Shown here in pieces: positions 26,582 to 34,986 of a stretch of 64,000 nucleotides of DNA (the stretch's first letter is position 1; each line of letters begins with the position of its first letter). Source of the DNA: Roseofilum acuticapitatum BLCC-M154 (lineage in GTDB: Bacteria > Cyanobacteriota > Cyanobacteriia > Cyanobacteriales > Desertifilaceae); contig NZ_JAQOSP010000116.1 of the NCBI RefSeq assembly GCF_030068475.1, positions 62,001 to 126,000 of the forward strand. Direction: 5' to 3'. The notes under the pieces are model-generated. The model was not told where the DNA came from, did no database searches, and saw nothing but the letters and a program-made list of their open reading frames with translations. The position numbers and the translations under genes are program-made.

Positions 26582-27745
26582 ATGAAGTTAGCATCTCGTG
26601 TGGCACAAGTAACCCCTTCATTGACCTTAGCAATCACGGCTAAAGCCAAGAAAATGAAAGGATCGGGGTTAGATGTGTGTAGCTTTAGTGCGGGGGAACC
26701 GGACTTTGATACCCCCGATCACATCAAAGCGGCTGCACAAAAAGCCCTGAGTGACGGAAAAACCAGATATGGCCCAGCATCAGGAGAGCCAAAACTGAAA
26801 GAGGCGATCGCCAAAAAGTTACAAAAAGACAACACTCTTAACTACCAACCGGAAAATATCATTGTCACCAATGGGGGTAAACATTCCCTCTATAACTTAA
26901 TGATGGCCCTGATCGAAGCGGGAGATGAAGTGATTATCCCCGTTCCCTATTGGGTGAGCTATCCGGAAATGGTGGCTTTAGCGGGAGGAAAATCGGTTTT
27001 AGTTGAAACTGATGCTTCTACAGGCTATAAAATTACCCCAGAACAACTTCAAAACGCCATTACCCCCAACAGCAAGCTGTTTGTTCTCAACTCCCCCTCG
27101 AACCCCACAGGAATGGTTTACAGTCCAGAGGAAATTAAGGCGTTAGCCGAAGTGGTGGTCAAAAATAACCTGTGGGTGGTCTCTGACGAAATTTATGAAA
27201 AAATTCTCTATGATGGTTCAGTGCATCTGAGTATTGGTGCAGCTAGTCCAGAAGCCTTTGAACGCACCATCATTAGTAATGGGTTTGCTAAAGCCTATGC
27301 CATGACCGGTTGGCGGGTGGGCTATCTGGCTGCCCCTGTAGAGCTGATTAAGGCTTGTAACACGATTCAAGGCCATAGTACCTCCAATGTATGTACTTTT
27401 GCCCAATATGGGGCGATCGCCGCTTTGGAATCTTCCCAAGACTGTGTAGAAAAAATGCGCCTAGCCTTTGATGAACGACGCAAAGTAATTGTAGAGCGCA
27501 TTCAAGCCATTCCCAAACTCTCGGTCGCTGAACCCAACGGTGCGTTTTATGTCTATGTCAACATTGGTCAACTGGGTCTCAACTCCACTGATTTTTGCGA
27601 TCGGTTCCTAGACAACTACTATGTAGCCACTATTCCCGGTGTTGCCTTTGGTGCAGATGACCACATTCGCCTCTCCTATGCCACGGATATGACCTCTATC
27701 GAAAAAGGGATGGAGCGGTTAAGCCAATTTGTACAAACTCTGTAA
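26582..27745 (+). CDS. aspC: Class I/II pyridoxal-phosphate aspartate aminotransferase
   Basis: The 387-residue enzyme interconverts aspartate and 2-oxoglutarate with oxaloacetate and glutamate. It matches the 1-gamma/1-beta group: start [29 protein letters not shown], substrate loop [15 protein letters not shown]-contacting VVSDEIYE and the Schiff-base lysine in [18 protein letters not shown]. The C-terminal arginine contacting the carboxylate is in DDHIRLSYA. Length is standard. Related enzymes also act on prephenate, so the substrate range is not certain. Monocistronic. Confidence 0.92.
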   Translation: MKLASRVAQVTPSLTLAITAKAKKMKGSGLDVCSFSAGEPDFDTPDHIKAAAQKALSDGKTRYGPASGEPKLKEAIAKKLQKDNTLNYQPENIIVTNGGKHSLYNLMMALIEAGDEVIIPVPYWVSYPEMVALAGGKSVLVETDASTGYKITPEQLQNAITPNSKLFVLNSPSNPTGMVYSPEEIKALAEVVVKNNLWVVSDEIYEKILYDGSVHLSIGAASPEAFERTIISNGFAKAYAMTGWRVGYLAAPVELIKACNTIQGHSTSNVCTFAQYGAIAALESSQDCVEKMRLAFDERRKVIVERIQAIPKLSVAEPNGAFYVYVNIGQLGLNSTDFCDRFLDNYYVATIPGVAFGADDHIRLSYATDMTSIEKGMERLSQFVQTL

Positions 27746-27916
27746 ATTTGGCGATCGCTCCTAGTTGGGCAATTCTAAAGACTCTATGCTACAGGATTTC
27801 TTCGCGACCATCCTAGGGCATAGATCTTCCTTTTCAACATCGCTTTAGGAGAGTCACCTGTATTAATAACTCACTCTCCTCAATTAGTCATCCTCATTTT
27901 CAAGGAACACTTTTGG

Positions 27917-28504
27917 ATGAACAGCATCAAAAACACCGTTGTCAATCATTTTAATTTTTTAGCCAATTACTATGATGAAAAATGTCTCAACCGCAAAGCA
28001 TACTTGCAATCCATTGATGACTTAATCTTGGCCTATTTACAGAAAAAACATAGCAAACCACTCAAGATCCTTGATGTCGGTTGCGGAACAGGAAAAAGAA
28101 CCGAAAAATATAAATTAAGCTTGGAGGAATCCGTTGTTTACGGATGCGATATCTCTCCGATCATGATCGACATAGCCCAAAAGCGAAATATAGACAAAGC
28201 GATCTTATCTGATATGGCTCACCTGCCCTTCAGTCAGGAGTCTTTTGATGTTATCCTGTGTCTTTTTAATTCCTTTGGTTATGTCCCCGATCAACAGAAA
28301 AGATTACAGGTACTAACCCAATTTAGCAAAATATTGAAAAACAACGGTCTATTATTTATTGATGTTATGAACAAGTGGCACATGGGGGAAGGGTTAAATT
28401 ACAAAAAGTCGATCTATTCTATTTTACGGACATATATTACTTCAGCATTCTCCTCTTCTATGTACGGAACAATGCTTTTATCCGCTTTGATGCGGACTTT
28501 TTGA
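27917..28504 (+). CDS. SAM-dependent methyltransferase, C-terminally truncated
   Basis: The 195-residue product has a class I SAM site, ILDVGCGTGKRTEKY near residue 50 and VYGCDISPIMIDIAQ near 75, with a PFSQESFDVILCLFNSFGY motif IV. Relatives run about 240-260 residues, with a beta sheet after FIDVMNKWHMGEG. Here the last 30 residues (from SILRTYITSAF) are encoded antisense to a secreted-protein gene, not by methyltransferase sequence. I read this as a truncated, probably inactive gene; the substrate is unknown. Confidence 0.75.
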   Translation: MNSIKNTVVNHFNFLANYYDEKCLNRKAYLQSIDDLILAYLQKKHSKPLKILDVGCGTGKRTEKYKLSLEESVVYGCDISPIMIDIAQKRNIDKAILSDMAHLPFSQESFDVILCLFNSFGYVPDQQKRLQVLTQFSKILKNNGLLFIDVMNKWHMGEGLNYKKSIYSILRTYITSAFSSSMYGTMLLSALMRTF

Positions 28505-28737
28505 CGACAATTATAAATTTCTAGGGGATAGGTTGTATCATTGACGCGCACAGAAGCACGATATTCCCAATAATATTTAGCACTCCGCTTAATAGAGAGA
28601 AGACAAATGACATTATTCCCCTGTTGACGGCAAATAGAAGCTTGTGCAGGGGACAGATTAAGGGTTAAGACTACTCCAACAATGAATAGCCCTAGCAAAA
28701 GACGAGATAAAAACGGTTGGCTGGGTGTAACTCTCAT
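28414..28737 (-). CDS. Small exported protein of unknown function
   Basis: The 107-residue precursor has a typical Sec signal peptide (LLLGLFIVGVVLTLNLSPAQA) and a mature domain of about 75 residues with two pairs of cysteines in CRQQGNNVICLLS and YNCRQKV. It ends in an acidic, lysine-rich tail. The sequence is typical of a small cyanobacterial secreted protein with no recognised family. Its 3' end lies convergently over the last 90 bases of the truncated methyltransferase, which is the clearest sign that sequence was lost there. Confidence 0.7.
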   Translation of the reverse strand: MRVTPSQPFLSRLLLGLFIVGVVLTLNLSPAQASICRQQGNNVICLLSIKRSAKYYWEYRASVRVNDTTYPLEIYNCRQKVRIKADKSIVPYIEEENAEVIYVRKIE

Positions 28738-28766
28738 TATTCCGGTAAAAAATCAGAGCAAAAAAT

Positions 28767-28785
28767 ACAGCGCTTTGCGCTGTAT
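28767..28785. repeat. Palindrome TACAGCGC-TTT-GCGCTGTA, copy 2
   Basis: It is the exact reverse complement of the 19-base palindrome at 5939-5957. Confidence 0.7.
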
Positions 28786-28815
28786 CGGTGGACAGTAGGA
28801 AAAGATCCCCCCTTG

Positions 28816-28834
28816 CCCCCCTTAAAAAGGGGGG
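28816..28834 (-). terminator. GC-rich hairpin downstream of the Dam-like gene
   Basis: CCCCCCTT-AAA-AAGGGGGG is followed by other CCCCC/GGGG runs to 28875. On the minus strand it lies about 60-80 bases past the methylase stop and could terminate transcription. Similar sequences are common interspersed repeats in cyanobacteria. Confidence 0.5.
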
Positions 28835-28894
28835 AATAGGAAAACCCCCTGCTTAAAAAGGGGAATTTAGGGGAATCAAATTTCTCTATAATTT

Positions 28895-29815
28895 TCAATA
28901 ATTTCTCACCACAATCTCCTGAACTAACCCCCGTTTCTTACCCTTACTATTAATCATCCGATTCGCCGATACCCGCTCAATGGTAAACCCCTCATACAAC
29001 CGTTCAAAAAAATCGTCAGTTGGGTCTTCATTTTTCGGATCGGAATTACTCAACATCATCTTCACATCATACAGTCGATCTAACTTGCGGAAAAACTGCC
29101 CTAACCTTTCCTGCTCTCGCTCTGCAAACTCCGATTGAGCATAAGCGGTAAACTTCGCTGTTTGACTCAGGGGGCGATAGGGAGGATCGAAATAAATAAA
29201 TGAATCATCTGTAACCACGGATTCAGAGGTCTGAAAATCTCCGCCGATAATTTCTGCTTTCTGCAAGACCTCAGACGCTACTTGCAAGTTCTTTGCATCC
29301 AAAATTTTCGGATTTTTATATTTCCCCGGAGGCACATTAAACTCCCCCTTACTATTGAGCCGAAACAGACCATTAAAACAAGTGCGATTCAGGAAAATTA
29401 GCCAACTCGCTCTGACTGTCGAATCTGGAGAATACTTTTCATAATTAAACTCTAGTCTTTGGCTATTATAATGTTCCCGAATCAGAAAATAGAAATCTTT
29501 GCGCTCAGAATGGGTCAAACCATGATATTTATTTTCCAGTTGTTCTAATGTCGCCATCAAGTCGTCTGGATAGTGCTTCACCACCTGATACACTAACACC
29601 AGTTCCGGATTCACATCATAGAGAAAAGCGGAATCAAACTCATAGGTTTGCGCTAAATCAAAAAAGACCGCACCCCCCCCTAAAAATGGCTCAATATAGC
29701 GCTTTATTTTTCCCTGTTTTAATTCAGGGGGATAGTGTGCTTCAAATTGAGAGAGCAGTTGAGATTTACCCCCTGCCCATTTTAAGAAGGGTTTAGCGCG
29801 TTGATTTAATATCAT
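28895..29815 (-). CDS. Dam-like DNA adenine methyltransferase (D12 class)
   Basis: The 306-residue enzyme begins MILNQRAKPFLKWAGGKSQ; FLKWAGGK is the SAM-binding motif of the Dam (alpha, D12) class. Motif IV DPPY occurs in SFIYFDPPYRPLSQ near residue 207. LNRTCFNGLFRLNSKGEFNVPPG is the conserved middle of the class. Cyanobacteria usually have a GATC-specific member; the HIP1 octamer contains GATC, so that target is a reasonable inference. No nuclease gene adjoins it. The ATG at 29815 is preceded by GGGG from a dispersed repeat, which seems to provide its ribosome-binding site. Confidence 0.92.
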   Translation of the reverse strand: MILNQRAKPFLKWAGGKSQLLSQFEAHYPPELKQGKIKRYIEPFLGGGAVFFDLAQTYEFDSAFLYDVNPELVLVYQVVKHYPDDLMATLEQLENKYHGLTHSERKDFYFLIREHYNSQRLEFNYEKYSPDSTVRASWLIFLNRTCFNGLFRLNSKGEFNVPPGKYKNPKILDAKNLQVASEVLQKAEIIGGDFQTSESVVTDDSFIYFDPPYRPLSQTAKFTAYAQSEFAEREQERLGQFFRKLDRLYDVKMMLSNSDPKNEDPTDDFFERLYEGFTIERVSANRMINSKGKKRGLVQEIVVRNY

Positions 29816-29821
29816 TCCATT

Positions 29822-29873
29822 TCCCCTCATCCCCCTACCCCCTTCTCCCGCAGGAGAAGGGGGAAAGTCAAGA
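29822..29873 (-). repeat. Dispersed CCCCTCATCCCCC / GGAGAAGGGG repeat, copy 2
   Basis: It matches the copy at 63258-63341 (which is inverted) over about 50 bases, including the hairpin CTTCTCCCGCAGGAGAAG and the following GGGGAAAGTCAAGAA. It lies directly upstream of the Dam-like start. Confidence 0.75.
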
Positions 29874-29934
29874 ATTATATTTTTCCTATAAAACTAAGGT
29901 TAATCGTAACCGATGGAGAAGATTAAATCAACGC

Positions 29935-30909
29935 CTAATTTACAGTAACTTTTTGTCCCGTTAATGCCGATCTTTCGGCAGCGCAAGCGACTTTAAGGGC
30001 GTATAAACTGGACTGAGGATTAACATAGAGTTCTGTCCCTTCTGTTAAATACTCTAAGACTTGCTGAGTGTCTTGGGCAAAGAGTCCCCGGCGAGTGCCT
30101 ACGGGGATTTCTGTGATTTTGTCCAGTTGAATGAAGGAGCCTTTATCCCCTTCAAAGATTAGGGTTCCTTGGTGTCCATGGGCTTCTAATTTTCGTTCAG
30201 GTTGCCAAAAAATATCCCCTTTGCCATAAATAATATCGGCAATTGTACCGCTAGTAAATTGGAGTTGGGCGGTGCAGAAACAGCCGTGATAATAGTCGGA
30301 ATTCTCTGGCCAATAGCGGTTTTGGGCGTAAACTGTTTCCACAGTACCTAATGCATCGGTGAACCGGTGGATAGAAGGGAGGGAGGCGACTAAGGGAAAG
30401 CCGAAGAGGTCTTTGTGATAATTCCAGCGCTGGGGTGCGGGATGAATGGGGGCAATTTTGCTATAGCGCAGATAGCTAATTTCTCCAAGTTGGGGGAGGG
30501 TTTGCTTAAAGGCTTGGTGGAGTCCGCCTAAGAGTTCGATATGCTCGATATGGAGGAGTTTGTGTTGGGTTTTGGAGAGTATCCAGAGGCTTTTGGCTCC
30601 CTCGAAGTTCAGGGATAGGGGATATTCAACGACGACATGCTTTTGTGCGGTTAAGGCGGCTTTGGCGATCGCCCCATGGTCTCGATTAATCGTACTAATT
30701 ATAACTAAATCTAAATCATCAAGCTGCACCAATTCTTGCCAAGATTCTAGCACCCGCGCCCCATATTTTTGGGCAAACTCAGCCGTTTTATCTGGATTAT
30801 AACCCACCACTGCCACTAGACGGCTACGGGAATCACTCTGTAAAGTTTCTGCCCTTAAGCGAGCCGCAAATCCCGTACCCACTAGACCCACATTCAAAGG
30901 ATTCTGCAC
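29935..30909 (-). CDS. bvdR: Biliverdin reductase (cyanobacterial BvdR)
   Basis: The 324-residue Gfo/Idh/MocA-type oxidoreductase reduces biliverdin IX-alpha to bilirubin with NAD(P)H. The Rossmann motif is VGLVGTGFAARLRAE. The assignment to BvdR, as opposed to a general sugar dehydrogenase, comes from the catalytic region LLHIEHIELLGGLHQA, the stretch HPAPQRWNYH followed by FGFPLVASL, and the late segment VGTRRGLFAQDT, all of which I recall from Synechocystis BvdR. The start is GTG at 30909, supported by GGGGGAAA about seven bases upstream. It is the last gene of the minus-strand run from rpaB. Confidence 0.85.
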   Translation of the reverse strand: MQNPLNVGLVGTGFAARLRAETLQSDSRSRLVAVVGYNPDKTAEFAQKYGARVLESWQELVQLDDLDLVIISTINRDHGAIAKAALTAQKHVVVEYPLSLNFEGAKSLWILSKTQHKLLHIEHIELLGGLHQAFKQTLPQLGEISYLRYSKIAPIHPAPQRWNYHKDLFGFPLVASLPSIHRFTDALGTVETVYAQNRYWPENSDYYHGCFCTAQLQFTSGTIADIIYGKGDIFWQPERKLEAHGHQGTLIFEGDKGSFIQLDKITEIPVGTRRGLFAQDTQQVLEYLTEGTELYVNPQSSLYALKVACAAERSALTGQKVTVN

Positions 30910-30921
30910 TGATTTCCCCCA

Positions 30922-31818
30922 TCAATTCATACTGTCTACATAGCCTAAAAATGCCGTTACCACCTCATTGGGGGGACTTTTATAGACATAATATAAGGTG
31001 CGCGTATAGGGATAACCGGAAAATCCCGGTAATACCCCATCAATCGCCACTGCTCTGACGGTTTGCTGATTGATAATTTGATCGGCTGTGGCATAACCGA
31101 TACCATCCTCACCTAATGCCTGTAACATGGGGGTTGTAGCATCTCGGTCTAGGGTCGTAATATTTGCGCTTGTACCAAAATTCTCCCCTTGTAGGGCCAA
31201 TTCTTGAAAGGCTTGACGGGTTCCACTCACCACTGGTCGATTAATGACGCGAATGGGACGATTAGATCCCCCAACTTCTGACCAATTGGTAATTTTACCT
31301 TGAAAGATGTCTTTCACTTGTTGCATAGTTAACCCAGCAGATAGGGAATTACTGTTGCTGACGGCGATCGCAATTTGATCTGTCGTCACCGGAAACGCCA
31401 TCAACCCCTCCTGAGTTTCTTGCGACGACAGGGGACGAGACACAGCCGCTAAATCCAACTGTCCTATCAACACCCCTTGAATTCCCTTATCCGAACCATT
31501 GGCTTGAGTTTCTACCGTGGTATTTGCAAATTGCCCCTCAAACCCCTGCTTCAGAGTCCGATTTAACGTCACCATACTCGTACTACCATCAATACGAATC
31601 ACCGTACCCCCAGCAACCGATGTGGGTTTAGGAAATTTAGCAGTTTCGGCAGTGGGGGGAGTTTGTCCAGCAGAAGTAGGCGCTTGATTCGGTGCGACTG
31701 TTTCCATCGGTTGCTCAGGAGAAGGTTGGCGCACGAAAAACCAATACCCTCCTCCCGCTCCAAAGATCAAAAACAGGCCAATAAACAGAAATGGAGATGG
31801 ATCGTTATTTTGAGCCAT
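30922..31818 (-). CDS. PstS-like phosphate-binding domain protein, membrane-anchored
   Basis: The 298-residue protein has an N-terminal membrane anchor (FLFIGLFLIFGAGGGYWFF), a proline/threonine linker (about 35-65) and a PstS-type binding domain with phosphate-contacting RIDGSTSMVTLNRTL, GSDKGIQGV, PVTTDQIAIAVS and SGTRQAFQE. It probably binds phosphate or a related anion on the outer face of the membrane. No pst permease gene is adjacent. Such single proteins in cyanobacteria may serve as sensors. It lies 9 bases after fabD in the same direction. Confidence 0.85.
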   Translation of the reverse strand: MAQNNDPSPFLFIGLFLIFGAGGGYWFFVRQPSPEQPMETVAPNQAPTSAGQTPPTAETAKFPKPTSVAGGTVIRIDGSTSMVTLNRTLKQGFEGQFANTTVETQANGSDKGIQGVLIGQLDLAAVSRPLSSQETQEGLMAFPVTTDQIAIAVSNSNSLSAGLTMQQVKDIFQGKITNWSEVGGSNRPIRVINRPVVSGTRQAFQELALQGENFGTSANITTLDRDATTPMLQALGEDGIGYATADQIINQQTVRAVAIDGVLPGFSGYPYTRTLYYVYKSPPNEVVTAFLGYVDSMN

Positions 31819-31826
31819 AATCTCAG

Positions 31827-32708
31827 TTAGCTCGGTACTTGAGCTAAAGTTGCAATATTCTCTAAGGCTAACCCCGGACAGGTGCGTTTGACCAGTCCCG
31901 TCAACACATTACCGGGGCCAATTTCCACCACTTTTTCTATTCCTTCATCTACCAGTTTTAAGCAAGTTTCTCGCCAGCGCACAGAACCGGTCATTTGCTC
32001 TAGTAGACGGTTTTTCAGGGTGTGAGAATCCGTAGATGGAGACGGATCGACATTGGAAAGAACGGGAACTTTAGCTTCAGCAAAAGATGCAGTTTCTAGA
32101 ACGGCTTGAAACTTTTGTGATGCCTCTTCCATGAATGGAGAATGGAAAGCTCCAGAAACGGGAAGAGCAACGGCTTTTTTGACTTTAATTTGTCCCATCA
32201 CCTGCTCGACGGCTTCGGGTTTGCCCGAAATCACGACTTGCATAGCGCTATTGTCATTAGCAAGTACCACATCGGGCGTTTTTTCTAAAGCTTCCTGGAG
32301 TTGGTCAGATTTAAAGCCAATTAGGGCGGCCATTTTGCCCCCGGAAGCATTTTCCATCAATTCTGCACGGCACTTTACTAATTCTAGTCCCGTGGCAAAA
32401 TCAAAGACTCCGGCAGCATAAAGGGCGACATATTCACCAAGACTATGGCCGGCGACGAGATCGGGGGAGTGTCCTTGTTCTCGTAAGAGGTCAATCAGAA
32501 TGGTTTCGATGACATACAAACAAGGTTGGGTGTAAAGGGTACGGGATAAGATATCGGGTTCACTTTGACAGAGATCGAGGACTGACCATCCTAAAATTTG
32601 TTCAGCTTGAACAAAACGATCTTGGCCAATTTTGGTATCTTTAAGGTCGATGCCCATGCCTGTTTTTTGCGATCCTTGTCCAGGAAATAACCAAGCTGTT
32701 TTTGTCAT
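31827..32708 (-). CDS. fabD: Malonyl-CoA:ACP transacylase
   Basis: The 293-residue enzyme loads malonyl from CoA onto acyl carrier protein for fatty-acid synthesis. FPGQGSQKTGMG is the N-terminal signature, catalytic Ser is in VAGHSLGEYVALYAAG (about residue 90), and the catalytic His is in LPVSGAFHSPFM (about 200). The QGSQ oxyanion loop is intact. It follows fabH by about 90 bases, with a heptamer repeat array between. Confidence 0.97.
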   Translation of the reverse strand: MTKTAWLFPGQGSQKTGMGIDLKDTKIGQDRFVQAEQILGWSVLDLCQSEPDILSRTLYTQPCLYVIETILIDLLREQGHSPDLVAGHSLGEYVALYAAGVFDFATGLELVKCRAELMENASGGKMAALIGFKSDQLQEALEKTPDVVLANDNSAMQVVISGKPEAVEQVMGQIKVKKAVALPVSGAFHSPFMEEASQKFQAVLETASFAEAKVPVLSNVDPSPSTDSHTLKNRLLEQMTGSVRWRETCLKLVDEGIEKVVEIGPGNVLTGLVKRTCPGLALENIATLAQVPS

Positions 32709-32717
32709 AGATTTATT

Positions 32718-32752
32718 GGGTAATAAGTAATGGGTAATGGGTAATGGGTAAT
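32718..32752 (-). repeat. Tandem heptamer array (GGGTAAT)
   Basis: Five units of seven bases, four GGGTAAT and one AAGTAAT, lie between fabD and fabH. Related GGGTAAT/CCCTATT sequence is at 60300-60325. Confidence 0.7.
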
Positions 32753-32797
32753 AGGGAATCGAAGCCTACCTCTGTTCCCTATTCCCTATTCCTTTAA

Positions 32798-33790
32798 TTA
32801 ACGTCCCCAGCGAAAGATGGCCGATCCCCAGGTCAAGCCTGCACCAAATCCAGAAGCGGCAATCAGATCGCCGGGTTGAATTTTTCCAGAGCGGACGGCT
32901 TCATCGAGTACCAGGGGAATGGAGGCAGCCGAGGTATTGCCATAGTTGGCTAAGTTACTCAATACTTTTTCATTGGGAATATTGAGCCGTTTAGCCACAG
33001 CATCAAGAATCCGTTGATTGGCTTGATGGAGGATGAGCCAATCAACTTGCTCGGTACTAATTTGAGCATGAAAAAGAGCTTTTTCAATAACTTCAGGGAC
33101 TTTTTGCACGGCAAAGCGATAGACTTCTTTGCCGTTCATGCTGATGAATTGATAGGTTCCTTGACCGACGCTGAAGTTAGGAAGGATTTCCTCATATTTG
33201 GGTTGGTAAGCCAGTTGTAAACAGTGGTTTTGAGTGCCATCGCTTTTGAGTTCAAAACCGAGAAGGCGATCGTCTGGGTTGGCTTCCATGACGATCGCCC
33301 CTGCACCATCGCCAAATAACACGCATGTGGTGCGATCGCTCCAATTAACCCATCGAGAGAGTAGATCTGCGCCAATCACCAATACTTTTTGGTATGCTCC
33401 CGTGCGGATATATTGGGCCGCTGTCACCAAAGCAAAAAGGAACCCAGAGCAAGCAGCCGTTAAATCAAAAGCGACGGCTTGATGGGCCCCTAATGCGGCT
33501 TGGATTTGACTGGCATTACCAAATAAATCATCAGGAGTTGAGGTAGCCAGCAGGATTAAATCGAGATCGGCAGGGTCAATTCCCGCTTGCTCTATGGCTT
33601 TGAGTCCTGCTTGGGTGGCGATCGCCGTTAATGACTCACCCTCTCCAGCCAAGCAGCGATTTTTAATTCCCGTCCGAGTAGTAATCCACTCATCTGAGGT
33701 TTCCACTCGCTCCGATAGGCCCTGATTGGTCAATTTTGCGCTAGGAGTAGCCGAACCACTACCGGTTATTGCAATGCCCATATGTTTCAT
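32798..33790 (-). CDS. fabH: 3-oxoacyl-ACP synthase III
   Basis: The 330-residue enzyme condenses acetyl-CoA with malonyl-ACP to start fatty-acid synthesis. Catalytic Cys is in FDLTAACSGFLFAL (about 117), His in LILHQANQRILDAV (about 257), Asn in SNLANYGNTSAASIP (about 287). Length is standard. Start MKHMGIAITG at 33790 or the ATG at 33781; neither has a clear Shine-Dalgarno. It sits between plsX (upstream) and fabD (downstream) as in many bacteria. Confidence 0.97.
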   Translation of the reverse strand: MKHMGIAITGSGSATPSAKLTNQGLSERVETSDEWITTRTGIKNRCLAGEGESLTAIATQAGLKAIEQAGIDPADLDLILLATSTPDDLFGNASQIQAALGAHQAVAFDLTAACSGFLFALVTAAQYIRTGAYQKVLVIGADLLSRWVNWSDRTTCVLFGDGAGAIVMEANPDDRLLGFELKSDGTQNHCLQLAYQPKYEEILPNFSVGQGTYQFISMNGKEVYRFAVQKVPEVIEKALFHAQISTEQVDWLILHQANQRILDAVAKRLNIPNEKVLSNLANYGNTSAASIPLVLDEAVRSGKIQPGDLIAASGFGAGLTWGSAIFRWGR

Positions 33791-33840
33791 ATATCTTGTT
33801 TATTTTCTTAAGGGAAGTCTTCCGGCTTCAATCACCCAAG

Positions 33841-34896
33841 TTATCCCTCACTCTCCTGCTCTCCTGAAACTGCTCCTAAACCGGCGACTGTTTTTTGGTA
33901 TTGTCCTCGGAGTCGGTCTAAGACACGATTATCTACAGCGTCTTTACCTAAACGAATGGCATTAAAAATGGTTGGCGCTTGGGCAGAGCCATGACTAATA
34001 ATACAAACCCCTGCAACTCCCAAAAGAAGGGCCCCACCATGTTCGGCATGATCTAACCGTTGTTTAATCCGTCGCAGATTGGGTTTCAAGATTGCCGTCC
34101 CAATTTGGCCATGGAGACCTTGAGGCAGTTCTTCCCGCACAATCTGTAACATGACGCTCCCCACTGCTTCCGCAAATTTGAGCAACACATTACCGGCGAA
34201 TCCATCACAAACGATCACATCATAATCACCGGAGAGAACATCCCGGCCTTCAGCATTGCCGATGAAGGGAATTAGGGGATTTTCATCTAATAACTGGTGA
34301 GTGCGAATGGCTAAATCATTTCCTTTACAGGATTCTTCGCCAATGTTTAATAGTCCCACTTTAGGCTGGTCAATTCCCAGGACATACTGACTATAAACCG
34401 TACCCATGAGGGCAAACTGTTCTAAAAATTGGGGGCGACAATCGACATTAGCCCCCACGTCTAGAATTAAAACCGATTTATTGGCCATCAGAGTCGGAAA
34501 CATGGCCCCGATCGCCGGACGGTCAATCCCTGGTAAGCGACCTAAGCGCAGCAGAGCTGCTGCCATTGCTGCCCCAGAGTGACCGGCAGATACCACGGCA
34601 TCGGCTCGGTTTTGCTTAACTAAATTCATCGCCACACTAATGGAGGCGTTTTTCTTGCGTCTGAGGGCAACCAGGGGTTCCTCATTCATAGAAATCACGC
34701 CTTCGGAAGGCACGATTTCCAGTTGGTGGGATTGGGTGTGTTTACCCATGGATTCTTCAATCCGATCTGGATCGCCCACCAGCAGGATATGGACATCGAG
34801 TTCCTCTTTTGCCCTTAGCGCTCCTGCGACAATTTCATCGGGGGCGAAATCCCCACCCATTGCGTCTATTGCGATTCTTGCCGGAGTTGATCCCAT
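33841..34896 (-). CDS. plsX: Acyl-ACP:phosphate acyltransferase PlsX
   Basis: The 351-residue enzyme converts acyl-ACP to acyl-phosphate for phospholipid synthesis. Characteristic segments are IAIDAMGGDFAPDEIVAGAL at the N-terminus, SAGHSGAAMAAALLRLGRL, VLILDVGANVDCRP, LLNIGEESCKGN and CDGFAGNVLLKFAEAV. It is the first lipid gene after rpaB in the run plsX-fabH-fabD. Confidence 0.97.
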   Translation of the reverse strand: MGSTPARIAIDAMGGDFAPDEIVAGALRAKEELDVHILLVGDPDRIEESMGKHTQSHQLEIVPSEGVISMNEEPLVALRRKKNASISVAMNLVKQNRADAVVSAGHSGAAMAAALLRLGRLPGIDRPAIGAMFPTLMANKSVLILDVGANVDCRPQFLEQFALMGTVYSQYVLGIDQPKVGLLNIGEESCKGNDLAIRTHQLLDENPLIPFIGNAEGRDVLSGDYDVIVCDGFAGNVLLKFAEAVGSVMLQIVREELPQGLHGQIGTAILKPNLRRIKQRLDHAEHGGALLLGVAGVCIISHGSAQAPTIFNAIRLGKDAVDNRVLDRLRGQYQKTVAGLGAVSGEQESEG

Positions 34897-34986
34897 TGCT
34901 CGCCAGTGATAAAAGCCTTACAAATTCTACCAAATCGTTTCACCCCAGAGATCGTCTTCTGAAGGCGATCGCCGAATTTTCTAGGG

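Noticed and set aside
26386-26649. Minus frame overlapping the aspartate aminotransferase start
   Set aside because: It overlaps a well-supported gene and lacks a motif.
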